From Caldisericia bacterium (lineage in GTDB: Bacteria; Caldisericota; Caldisericia; JAAYUI01): a DNA stretch of 45,420 bases. A model generated the notes under the pieces. That model was not told where the DNA came from and did no database searches. It worked only from the letters and a program-made list of their open reading frames with translations. The DNA is taken from assembly GCA_017992475.1 (NCBI GenBank), contig JAGOOO010000010.1:1-45420 (forward strand). Direction: 5' to 3'. The translations under genes were made by a program, and so were the position numbers. Position 1 is the stretch's first letter, and each line of letters starts with the position of its first letter. This document shows, in pieces, positions 25,242 to 38,070 of this stretch.

Positions 25242-25269
25242 TTGACAAATCAAAATTGACGATTATGAT
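25242..25269 (+). promoter_or_regulatory. Promoter with predicted leaderless start (ATG 25277)
   Basis: TTGACA (25242-25247), 16-base spacer, TATGAT (25264-25269), then seven bases to the ATG. An inverted repeat, ATTGAC...GTCAAT (about 25255-25284), spans the -10 box and start codon and could be the TetR protein's own operator. Confidence 0.68.
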
Positions 25270-25276
25270 GACTCAC

Positions 25277-25891
25277 ATGTCAATGACTAATGAATCAATG
25301 ACTGGTGAGTCAACGAACAGGAAGCAGCAGAAAGAGAACACGAGGAACAACATTCTCCAGGCTGCATTGAGGGAATTTGTGGACAAGGGTCTTGCCGACA
25401 CAAACGTCCAGGATGTCGCCAAAGCGGCAAATGTTTCATACGGCACGATCTTTGCCCATTTTCCCAAAAAGGATGACCTTCTGATAAGGGTCATCAACGA
25501 GTATGGCTCGCAGATTGTCGAAAAATTCAACAATCTTGTAAAAGAGGAGAACGACCTTGAAAAGATACTGAGGGCCAACCTCAAGATTATCGGGGAATAC
25601 GAGCCTTTTTATGCGCAGCTGGTCTCGTCAATTTCGAGGCTCCCGAATGACGCAAGAAACGTCCTCATAGGCATCCAGTCTGTTGTCTCACACCATTTCC
25701 AGAGAGGATTGAAGAAGGGGGTCACAAACTGGGTTTTCAAAGATTTGCCGGGGCATCTGGCCTTCAATTGCTGGACCAGCCTGGTTTATTACTACCTCTC
25801 AAACAGAGACCTCTTTGCACCGGGAGGTTCTGTCATTGAAAGCAAAGGTGATGAATTGATTGGTTTTTATATGCGTATGGTCAGAAAGTAG
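25277..25891 (+). CDS. TetR/AcrR-family transcriptional regulator
   Basis: 204 residues. The N-terminal DNA-binding domain is clear: TRNNILQAALREFVDKGLAD, then TNVQDVAKAANVSYGTIFAHFPKKDDLL with the recognition helix. The rest is the helical ligand-binding and dimer domain, which predicts no ligand. ATG 25277 is preferred over the TTG at 25256 because the promoter's -10 box lies between them. The next gene, a membrane-anchored protein, starts 22 bases downstream and is probably its operon partner. Autoregulation is likely given the inverted repeat at the promoter. Confidence 0.9.
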   Translation: MSMTNESMTGESTNRKQQKENTRNNILQAALREFVDKGLADTNVQDVAKAANVSYGTIFAHFPKKDDLLIRVINEYGSQIVEKFNNLVKEENDLEKILRANLKIIGEYEPFYAQLVSSISRLPNDARNVLIGIQSVVSHHFQRGLKKGVTNWVFKDLPGHLAFNCWTSLVYYYLSNRDLFAPGGSVIESKGDELIGFYMRMVRK

Positions 25892-25913
25892 AAAAGGAAA
25901 GTGGGGTAAACAA

Positions 25914-26660
25914 ATGAACGAAAGAGACGAAAGAATAGAAGAACTCGCAGAACACATGGTAAAAACACAGGGCCTTGACAAGGATGCAGCAAGAAAGATA
26001 GCAACGGAAATGTTTGAATACAAGCCCGCAGGCCCGAGCTGGTTTTCAAAATCGCTCAAAAAGACTGTTTCGGTTTCACCAATGATCATTGGGGCAATGG
26101 GTGTTGCAATCGTAGGATTGTCCGTGGCCCTTGTGACTACAAATATCGGCAAGGACCAGCAGGAATATTTGGTGAGCTCCATAGGGACTGTAACAACGAC
26201 TTTGCCTGCTGTTCCGGCAAATAATGCATTCAATTTTAAAATCAATGATGCCATACCTCCAACCGGAACATTCAATTATGAGGCAGTACCAGTGCCAGAA
26301 CAGCCAAACACAATCGTTGTTTCCCCTTCTGAAAAAATGGAAGGCGATACAACGGTAACATACAAAATCGAAGAAAATGGTGAAGAAAATGCATACTTCA
26401 TTTATGAAAATACAAACCCGGCACCTCACATCATGAAAGGCGACACAACAGTAACATATCACATTAAAGATGGCAAAGAAGGCGGCGTTTACTCATTTGA
26501 GACACCCCCAGTGCTCAAATTCAAGATTGAATCAAACAAACTGTTGCCAAATTCCAATACGCCTCCGATAACAATAGCACCAAGCACAGGCGCAAAGTCC
26601 AGCTCTGATGAGCCACCCACAATAACCATAACTCCAAAGACAGGCACAAAAACAAGATAG
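25914..26660 (+). CDS. Single-pass membrane-anchored protein, unknown function
   Basis: 248 residues from ATG 25914 (GTGGGG seven bases upstream). The N-terminal 50 residues are charged and cytoplasmic-looking (ERDERIEELAEHMVKTQGLDKDAARKIA). One transmembrane segment (about 55-77) follows, then a long outer region. That region holds a near-duplicated segment of about 20 residues built on GDTTVTYKI and GDTTVTYHI. The tail is rich in Pro, Thr and Ser (TIAPSTGAKSSSDEPPTI), like an unstructured surface linker. The short N-terminal part slightly resembles UBA-like helices. No family was recognised. It probably shares the TetR transcript and is followed by a terminator. Confidence 0.75.
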   Translation: MNERDERIEELAEHMVKTQGLDKDAARKIATEMFEYKPAGPSWFSKSLKKTVSVSPMIIGAMGVAIVGLSVALVTTNIGKDQQEYLVSSIGTVTTTLPAVPANNAFNFKINDAIPPTGTFNYEAVPVPEQPNTIVVSPSEKMEGDTTVTYKIEENGEENAYFIYENTNPAPHIMKGDTTVTYHIKDGKEGGVYSFETPPVLKFKIESNKLLPNSNTPPITIAPSTGAKSSSDEPPTITITPKTGTKTR

Positions 26661-26675
26661 CCGCAAAAGATACCC

Positions 26676-26709
26676 AGCCCTTCCATCCGGGAATGGAAGG
26701 GCTTTTTTA
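26676..26709 (+). terminator. Intrinsic terminator after the membrane-anchored protein
   Basis: Eleven-base perfect stem AGCCCTTCCAT / ATGGAAGGGCT with a six-base loop and T6 tail, 15 bases after the stop. Confidence 0.94.
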
Positions 26710-26744
26710 TTTGACCGTCTCAAAAATAGCCTGACCACACTTTC

Positions 26745-26773
26745 TTGACATAACCCCCTTCTGGATGTAACAA
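26745..26773 (+). promoter_or_regulatory. Promoter of the TPP-riboswitch transcript
   Basis: TTGACA (26745-26750), 17-base spacer, TAACAA (26768-26773), placing the transcript start about ten bases before the aptamer. Confidence 0.6.
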
Positions 26774-26788
26774 GGAAACGTCTTAATA

Positions 26789-26873
26789 ACCATCGGGGTG
26801 CTGTGAAGGCTGAGATGGGCGAAAAGCCCGACCCGCAAGACCTGATCTGGGTAATACCAGCGCAGGGAATGGG
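26789..26873 (+). promoter_or_regulatory. TPP riboswitch (THI element)
   Basis: Contains the conserved aptamer elements in order: CGGGGTGC, GGCTGAGA, the internal hairpin GGGCGAAAAGCCC, ACCTGATCTGGGTAATACCAG and CGCAGGGAATGG. It senses thiamine pyrophosphate. Downstream, CCTCC (26883-26887) can pair with the GGAGG ribosome-binding site (26901-26905) of the following gene. The switch therefore probably works by blocking translation. No strong T-run terminator is visible. Confidence 0.96.
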
Positions 26874-26912
26874 ACCTTCCTCCCTCCTGATAATTTAAAA
26901 GGAGGCTTTTGC

Positions 26913-27728
26913 ATGCTTAGTGATTCTGGTGTTGTGGCCCAAACGGGCCTCTTCGAGAAAATTGCCAGCTATTTCAACTCCTTCAACTTCCTTATCACTT
27001 TGGCAATTCTGGCTTTTTTTGTATTCCTCATTATTGCATCACGGAAATACAAATGGGATGTCCACACGATTGCAATCGTTGGAATTTGCTCCGGATTGTC
27101 GCTGGTATTTGGCTACTTTCCATTCTTCAGGATGCCGGAAGGCGGAACAATCTCGCTGGCAATGGTGCCGGTGGTTGTTGTGGCATTGACGAAAGGGGTT
27201 GTGCCCGGAGTTATCACCGGTGTTATTGCCGGATGTCTCCAATATTTTCCAGACCCGTTATTCTACAATCTGCCACAATTTCTGCTTGATTATCCGGTAG
27301 CATGGGGGCTTGTCGGTCTGGCTGGGCTGTGGAAAACGGGTGGCGAGAAAAAAACGCTCCTGTGGGTAATAGGCGGACTGGTACTGCTGGTTTGTGGCGG
27401 GTTCATACTGGACCTGGTGCTTGAGGGCGGGTATTCCTGGGACAAATTTGTTGCACTGGCAATAATGCTTGGGTTGCTCGTTCCAGGGTTCCTGATCGCA
27501 AAGAGGGGTGGGGCATGGTCGCCAGCAGGTGGTGTTGCGATTGGTGCATTTGCACGTTTTCTTGCCCACTTGCTGTCCGGGATGCTGTTCTTCTACACAT
27601 TCGCATGGCCAGGATACAGCATACTGGGCTACACCTCAATTTACATAGCCATACACCTTGTTCCCGAGACCATCTTGTGTATGGTTGCAGCTGTACCAAT
27701 AAACAAATATGTGATAGAGAGGTCGTAA
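26913..27728 (+). CDS. Thiamine transporter, ThiT-like ECF substrate-binding subunit
   Basis: 271-residue integral membrane protein with about six to seven hydrophobic segments. It fits the ThiT/YuaJ family, the thiamine-specific S component that works with a shared ECF energizing module. Supporting pieces are the GGTISLAMVPVVVVALTKG segment and the later ARFLAHLLSGMLFFY...W region, both typical of the thiamine site. The TPP riboswitch directly upstream strongly supports thiamine or precursor uptake. GGAGG lies eight bases before ATG 26913. The N-terminal extension before the first conserved helix is longer than in the well-studied proteins. The ECF ATPase and T subunits are not in this window. 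Confidence 0.9.
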   Translation: MLSDSGVVAQTGLFEKIASYFNSFNFLITLAILAFFVFLIIASRKYKWDVHTIAIVGICSGLSLVFGYFPFFRMPEGGTISLAMVPVVVVALTKGVVPGVITGVIAGCLQYFPDPLFYNLPQFLLDYPVAWGLVGLAGLWKTGGEKKTLLWVIGGLVLLVCGGFILDLVLEGGYSWDKFVALAIMLGLLVPGFLIAKRGGAWSPAGGVAIGAFARFLAHLLSGMLFFYTFAWPGYSILGYTSIYIAIHLVPETILCMVAAVPINKYVIERS

Positions 27729-27737
27729 AGGATACAT

Positions 27738-28361
27738 TTGGAAGAACTGACCGTTGCCTGGCGCTCGGAAGGCTACCTTGAGGAGAAGAAGTCCGAATTT
27801 TTCTCGTTTCTTGTCCCCTCAAAATCGCTTGCGGAGTTTGAGGGTTTCATTTCGGAACTCAGGCAGAAAAACAGGGAAATGTGCCATTTCTGCAGTGCAG
27901 TCAGGCTCAGGAACCCAACGCTTGTTGAAAAGGCAAGCGACGATGGTGAACCTTCCGGAACAGCCGGCAGACCCATACTGAATGTCTTGCAACGCAAGAA
28001 CCTGATAAATTGTGGGATTGTCGTGATGAGAAAGTTTGGTGGAACGCTTCTTGGGACAGGCGGTCTCACAAGGGCCTATTCAGAGGCCGCCCAGTCCTGC
28101 GTCCTGTCTGCAAAAATGGGCAGAATGGCACCATTTTCATTGATGAACGGGACCATTGGCTACAGGGAATGGGCGAAGATAGAAAAATTGGTCCGTGAAT
28201 ATGACAAGTCCCCCCAAACCAGCTTTGGTGAGAATATCCAAGTTTCCTTTCTGGTGAGGGAGGACAAAATAAACACTGTTTCGATGCTGCTGAAAGAAGC
28301 ACTTGGGGGAGAAGAGCCATTCTCCCCTGTTGAACGCAGGATGATTTTTGAATCTATCTAG
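27738..28361 (+). CDS. YigZ / IMPACT family (UPF0029) protein
   Basis: 207 residues. The N-terminal domain carries the family signature DDGEPSGTAGRPIL, with SEFFSFLVP and the GGTLLGTGGLTRAYSEAA segment. The C-terminal domain is the usual ferredoxin-like half. These cytoplasmic proteins are widespread, with a role in translation control inferred from eukaryotic IMPACT. The bacterial substrate is unclear. The TTG start at 27738 is preceded by AAAGGA at suitable distance, nine bases after the ThiT stop, so it is read from the riboswitch-controlled transcript. Confidence 0.92.
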   Translation: MEELTVAWRSEGYLEEKKSEFFSFLVPSKSLAEFEGFISELRQKNREMCHFCSAVRLRNPTLVEKASDDGEPSGTAGRPILNVLQRKNLINCGIVVMRKFGGTLLGTGGLTRAYSEAAQSCVLSAKMGRMAPFSLMNGTIGYREWAKIEKLVREYDKSPQTSFGENIQVSFLVREDKINTVSMLLKEALGGEEPFSPVERRMIFESI

Positions 28362-28367
28362 CTAAGG

Positions 28368-28682
28368 CTACTCCCCAAGCAGAGACATTGCGTTGGTGTC
28401 CGGGTCCTCAAAAAGCACCATGTTACAGTCTTCCCATTCCTCAATGACTGCTTTTTCATTTTTCAGGAGTGCCTTTTCTTTCTCATAGTCGTCGCTGACA
28501 AAAGTCAATCCAACTCCCTGCTGGTCTTCTTCAGCCTTCCACAGGGCGAACTTCACATTGCCAATTTCGAGAGCGATAAAATCATCTTCTTTGGAAATTT
28601 CTTTTGCGCCAAGTTTTTTGTAAAACTCGAGCATCTTTTCAAGGTTTTCGCAACCGATGTCAAATCTGACTTCTTTTATCAT
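28368..28682 (-). CDS. VOC / glyoxalase-like small protein
   Basis: 104 residues. It opens with MIKEVRFDIGCENLEKMLEFYKKLGAKE and ends VLFEDPDTNAMSLLGE, the two halves of a vicinal-oxygen-chelate fold. It is slightly shorter than typical 120-130 residue members. The metal ligands seen in glyoxalase I are not clearly conserved, so binding protein or enzyme cannot be decided. AAAGGAGAG gives a good ribosome-binding site. It is convergent with the YigZ gene, with a six-base gap. Confidence 0.82.
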   Translation of the reverse strand: MIKEVRFDIGCENLEKMLEFYKKLGAKEISKEDDFIALEIGNVKFALWKAEEDQQGVGLTFVSDDYEKEKALLKNEKAVIEEWEDCNMVLFEDPDTNAMSLLGE

Positions 28683-28707
28683 TTTTCTCTCCTTTTCTTT
28701 CTAGTGG

Positions 28708-28736
28708 AGTTTCCGCTGAAAACCGCCCAATGTCAA
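28708..28736 (-). promoter_or_regulatory. Possible promoter of the VOC gene
   Basis: Minus-strand TTGACA (28731-28736), 17-base spacer, GAAACT (28708-28713). The -35 is perfect and the -10 weak. Confidence 0.4.
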
Positions 28737-28745
28737 GAGATTGTG

Positions 28746-28773
28746 TTGACCTTGTGTTCTTAGATGGTAATAT
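28746..28773 (+). promoter_or_regulatory. Promoter of the PEGA-domain gene
   Basis: TTGACC (28746-28751), 16-base spacer, TAATAT (28768-28773). GAGGAGG (28783-28789) follows, five bases before ATG 28795. The predicted leader is about 15 bases. Confidence 0.68.
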
Positions 28774-28794
28774 CTTCTTCTTGAGGAGGCATTG

Positions 28795-34368
<5,574 letters not shown>

Positions 34369-34371
34369 CGC

Positions 34372-35214
34372 CTATCTTTTTCCCCAGTTGAATTTTATTT
34401 GAAGGACCCTATAGAACTCTTTTTGGCCGAATTTTGCAAAAACGGCGTTATACGGTGACCTTGTCACAGTCAGCTCGTCTTGCGGACGAAGCTGGGAAAC
34501 AATGTCTCCGTCGGCAAAAATGGATGCTGGCCCATAAGACATGTCAAAAACAAGCCTCAAGGGTTTGCTGTTCGGGATTATTATCGGGCGTTGGTCTATT
34601 CTGTGTGGGCATATGGAGATCATCCCTATGACTTCGCATTCGGGGTCAATTATTGGTCCGCCAGCAGAAAGTGCATAAGCTGTCGATCCCGTGGGGGTAA
34701 AGACAATAAGACCATCAGCCCTTGTTGTTGAAACCTTTTCCTCGCCCACGTACGCTTCAACATCGACCACCTGGGAGAGAATGTTTCTGTAAAGATATAT
34801 ATCGTTTACAGCATCAATCGTGAGGAGCTCCTTGCCCTCTCTCATGAGGGTACCCCTTATCATGAACCTGCGCTCCAGATCGTACTGGTTGGAGATAATT
34901 CTGATGAGGGAATTCCTGAGCCATGAGCCTTCAACTTCGGTCAGGTAACCCAGATGGCCAAGATTTATACCAAGCACGGGGATTGCATACGGGGCCGTTT
35001 TGTGGATTGCCCTCAGCAGGGTGCCATCACCACCAAGCGAAAGCACCAAATCACACCCCTTAGGAAAATCAGGGTCTGCGTTCATGCCAAGATGGACTGC
35101 AACATCCTCCGGGGCGCTGACACTGATCCCCCTGTCTTGCAGCCATCTTACAGAGTCAATCGCAGTCATGACGATTGACTCTGTGATTTTTCTGATGAAG
35201 ATGCCTATCTTCAT
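34372..35214 (-). CDS. nadK: NAD kinase
   Basis: Phosphorylates NAD to NADP in the cytoplasm. 280 residues. The GGDGT motif in LSLGGDGTLLRAI (about 59-71) binds the phosphate donor. ADGLIVFTPTGSTAYALSAGG is the second conserved block (about 165-185, cited by its start). The C-terminal region matches the family. The start overlaps the folD stop by one base (TAATG). NADP supply next to folD (NADP-linked) and fhs is a sensible one-carbon grouping. Confidence 0.95.
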   Translation of the reverse strand: MKIGIFIRKITESIVMTAIDSVRWLQDRGISVSAPEDVAVHLGMNADPDFPKGCDLVLSLGGDGTLLRAIHKTAPYAIPVLGINLGHLGYLTEVEGSWLRNSLIRIISNQYDLERRFMIRGTLMREGKELLTIDAVNDIYLYRNILSQVVDVEAYVGEEKVSTTRADGLIVFTPTGSTAYALSAGGPIIDPECEVIGMISICPHRIDQRPIIIPNSKPLRLVFDMSYGPASIFADGDIVSQLRPQDELTVTRSPYNAVFAKFGQKEFYRVLQIKFNWGKR

Positions 35215-36065
35215 TAAAAGTTTGCTCTCAACTCCGCTGATCTGATTGTATTTTCCATGAGCATCGTGATTGTCATTGGCCCAACGCCCTTTGGAACTGG
35301 AGAAATTGCATATGCAACTTCTTTTGCTTCATCAAATGCCACGTCTCCGACCTGTCTGCCATCTTCGAGCTTGTTGGTGCCTACATCAACGACCCAGGCA
35401 CCCGGCTTTATCCAGTCGCCCCTGACCATCTCTGCCTTGCCAACTGCTGCGACCACAATGTCCCCTTCCCTCACAACGCTGGGGAGATCGGCTGTTTTCG
35501 AGTGGCAGACGGTGACCGTGCAATTCTTTGAAAGAAGCAGCATTGAAACAGGCTTTCCAACAATATTCGACCTGCCAATCACAACGGCCCTTTTTCCGGA
35601 AAGGGTTGCACCGTATCTCTCAAGAAGGGCGATTATTCCAGCCGGTGTTGCCGGAAGGAAAACCGGTGACCCGATGGAGAGCCTGCCAACATTGTACGGG
35701 TGGAAGCAATCAACGTCTTTTGAAGGGTCAATTGCCTCAAGGACCACCTGCTCATTGATGTGTTTTGGCAATGGCAGCTGAGTCAGGATGCCTGTTGTTT
35801 CCTTGTCTTTATTCAATTTGTCAATCAGCTCGAGCAGTTGCTGCTGGGTTGTTCCCTCCGGAAGATTGATTGTTTCTGAACCCATGCCGAGTTTGTTGCA
35901 CCTTTTGCCCTTCATCCTGACATACGTTTCGGAGGCGGGATCGTTGCCAACAAGAATGGCGGTCAGCTTGACCGGAAGACCGTTTTTGCGGATTTTCTCC
36001 ACTCTTAGAGCAAATTCTGCGTCCATTTTTTCGGCAAGCAGTTTGCCGTCAAGAAGGATTTCCAT
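35214..36065 (-). CDS. folD: Methylenetetrahydrofolate dehydrogenase / cyclohydrolase FolD
   Basis: Bifunctional enzyme interconverting methylene-, methenyl- and formyl-tetrahydrofolate. 283 residues, normal length. The active-site lysine lies in ETYVRMKGKRCNKLG (about residue 54). PLPKHI and DPSKDVDCFHPYNVG are the folate-site blocks. GRSNIVGKPVSMLL is the nucleotide-binding loop, and VGPMTITMLMENT closes the protein. It begins nine bases after the fhs stop, with an AGGAGG ribosome-binding site, and is followed by nadK. Confidence 0.97.
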   Translation of the reverse strand: MEILLDGKLLAEKMDAEFALRVEKIRKNGLPVKLTAILVGNDPASETYVRMKGKRCNKLGMGSETINLPEGTTQQQLLELIDKLNKDKETTGILTQLPLPKHINEQVVLEAIDPSKDVDCFHPYNVGRLSIGSPVFLPATPAGIIALLERYGATLSGKRAVVIGRSNIVGKPVSMLLLSKNCTVTVCHSKTADLPSVVREGDIVVAAVGKAEMVRGDWIKPGAWVVDVGTNKLEDGRQVGDVAFDEAKEVAYAISPVPKGVGPMTITMLMENTIRSAELRANF

Positions 36066-36074
36066 TGTGCCTCC

Positions 36075-37706
36075 TCAGATTCCAGTTATAACGCCGTTGT
36101 CGTCTACGTCAATGTGCTCGGCGGCCGGCTCTTTGGGGAGACCAGGCATAAGCATTATATCGCCACATATCGCAACCACAAATCCGGCACCAGCAGAGAC
36201 CTTTGCTTCCCTCACGGTGACTTCAAAACCTGTTGGCGCACCAAGAAGGTCCTCGTTGTCAGAGAAGCTGTACTGGGTTTTTGCCATGCAAACTGGTAGA
36301 TTGCCGTAGCCCATCTCTTCAATGCGCTTGATGTCGGAAGAGGCTCTGGAAGTAAAATTCACCTTTGTTGCGCGATAGATTTCCTTTGCAACTGCCGTAA
36401 TCTTCTCTTTTATCGGGAGCGAGTAGTCGTAGATTGGCTTGTAGTTTGGCGGATTGTTTTTTATTCCCTCAACAACGTTCTTTGCAAGACCAATGGCACC
36501 CTGGCCGCCCTGCTCATAGTTACTGATTATTGCGGCGCTTGCACCCATCTGCTCGCACAGCGAGCAGATCAACTGGAGCTCGGAATCAAGGTCTGTAGGG
36601 AACCTGTTAATGGCAATCTGCGGCGTGATTCCAAACTTTTTGATGTTCTCAATGTGCCTGGCAAGGTTTGCAAATCCAAGTCTTATGGCCTGCTCGTTTG
36701 GCTCCAGGACAGTCTTTTTGCCAACTCCGCCATTGTACTTGAGTGCCCTTGTCGAGGCCACTATTACAATGGCATCCGGTGGTAGACCCTTGCTTGGAGC
36801 AACAATATCAAGGAATTTCTCGCATCCAAGATCAGCACCGAAGCCGGTTTCCTGGACAATGTAGTCGCCAAGGCCAAGGGCCAGTCTTGTCGCTATGACA
36901 GAGTTCGTGCCGTGGGCAATATTCGCAAATGGGCCACCATGTATGAACACAGGGGTGCCTTCAATTGTCTGTACAAGGTTTGGCTTGATCGCTTCTGCCA
37001 TCAGTGCGGCAAGCGCGCCAACACACTTCAGGTCCTTTGGCGTTATCGGCTTGTCGTCATTTCCATAGGCGCAGACAATCCTTCCAAGTCTGACTTTAAG
37101 ATCGGCAAGATCATCAGAAAGGCAAAGGATCGCCATGATTTCAGAAGCTACTGAAATAACAAATCCTTCATCCCTTACAACACCATTTGTCTGCCCTCCA
37201 AGACCGACAATGACTTCCCTAAGACATCTGTCATTGAGGTCAACGCACCTTTTCCACGGGACATGCCTTATATCAATATTTGGCTCAAGGTCGTACTTAA
37301 TGAAGTTGTCAATTATCGAGGAGAGAAGGTTATTTGCCGTTGTAACCGCATGAATGTCACCAGTGAAGTGGAGGTTGATGTCGGAACTTGGCACTATAAG
37401 CGACTTTCCTCCACCAACAGCGCCACCCTTCACACCCATGCAGGGGCCAAGCGAAGGCTCCCTGAGGCAAATTATTGAATTCAGACCAATCTTCCTCAAT
37501 GCATCACCAAGACCTATCGAGGTGGTTGTCTTTCCTTCCCCGAATGGAGTGGGGTTGATTGCAGTGACAATGATCAGTTTGCCTTTCTTTTCTGATCCGT
37601 ACTTTTTTGCAGTGGCATAGGAGATTTTAGCTTTGTATTTGCCGTAAAGTTCTATGTCATCTTCAGTGAGTCCGAGGACGCCAGCAATTTCCTTAATCAG
37701 TTTCAT
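36075..37706 (-). CDS. fhs: Formate-tetrahydrofolate ligase
   Basis: Makes 10-formyl-tetrahydrofolate from formate, ATP and tetrahydrofolate. 543 residues from ATG 37706. The frame continues five codons up to a TTG, but GGAG ten bases before the ATG supports the shorter start. The conserved ATP region TPFGEGKTTTSIGL (about 51-64) and LREPSLGPCMGVKGGAVGGG are present, along with the family C-terminus. With folD next door, the pair handles formate entry into the C1 pool, either for purine synthesis or a Wood-Ljungdahl-like route. The window does not tell which. It follows the small membrane protein by four bases. Confidence 0.96.
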   Translation of the reverse strand: MKLIKEIAGVLGLTEDDIELYGKYKAKISYATAKKYGSEKKGKLIIVTAINPTPFGEGKTTTSIGLGDALRKIGLNSIICLREPSLGPCMGVKGGAVGGGKSLIVPSSDINLHFTGDIHAVTTANNLLSSIIDNFIKYDLEPNIDIRHVPWKRCVDLNDRCLREVIVGLGGQTNGVVRDEGFVISVASEIMAILCLSDDLADLKVRLGRIVCAYGNDDKPITPKDLKCVGALAALMAEAIKPNLVQTIEGTPVFIHGGPFANIAHGTNSVIATRLALGLGDYIVQETGFGADLGCEKFLDIVAPSKGLPPDAIVIVASTRALKYNGGVGKKTVLEPNEQAIRLGFANLARHIENIKKFGITPQIAINRFPTDLDSELQLICSLCEQMGASAAIISNYEQGGQGAIGLAKNVVEGIKNNPPNYKPIYDYSLPIKEKITAVAKEIYRATKVNFTSRASSDIKRIEEMGYGNLPVCMAKTQYSFSDNEDLLGAPTGFEVTVREAKVSAGAGFVVAICGDIMLMPGLPKEPAAEHIDVDDNGVITGI

Positions 37707-37710
37707 TTTT

Positions 37711-38061
37711 TCAAGCTCCAAGTTTTACTAGTATGAAAAGCCAAAATATAAAAATTTGAAAAACACAATTTGTAGCGGCATAAATGCCCCAAGCCTTAAA
37801 CTTGCTCTGTCCCTGGATTGGCCACCAGAACTGGAAAAAGACAAGGAGAAGAACATTGAAAATAACCATCCAGAGATAGCCCTGTCCAAACAACGAAAAC
37901 ATGAACAACGTAAACAATGTCGTTGTAATAACAGCATAAAGGTTTGCCTGGGTTGGTACTTTCTCGCCTGAAAACGCTTTTACTATCAAAGGGAGCAAGA
38001 ACATGGCAAACGCAAAACACACGATAAACCAGAAAGAGTAAAACCACCAGTTAATGTACAT
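37711..38061 (-). CDS. Small four-helix membrane protein, unknown function
   Basis: 116 residues, almost entirely hydrophobic, with about four membrane segments (roughly 5-27, 40-58, 62-80 and 90-113) and many Trp and Phe. No family was recognised. AGGAGG five bases before the ATG overlaps the stop of the upstream gene, so it is clearly a real, coupled gene in the run leading into fhs. It may form a complex with the membrane lipoprotein encoded before it. Confidence 0.78.
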   Translation of the reverse strand: MYINWWFYSFWFIVCFAFAMFLLPLIVKAFSGEKVPTQANLYAVITTTLFTLFMFSLFGQGYLWMVIFNVLLLVFFQFWWPIQGQSKFKAWGIYAATNCVFQIFIFWLFILVKLGA

Positions 38062-38070
38062 TTAGTCCTC

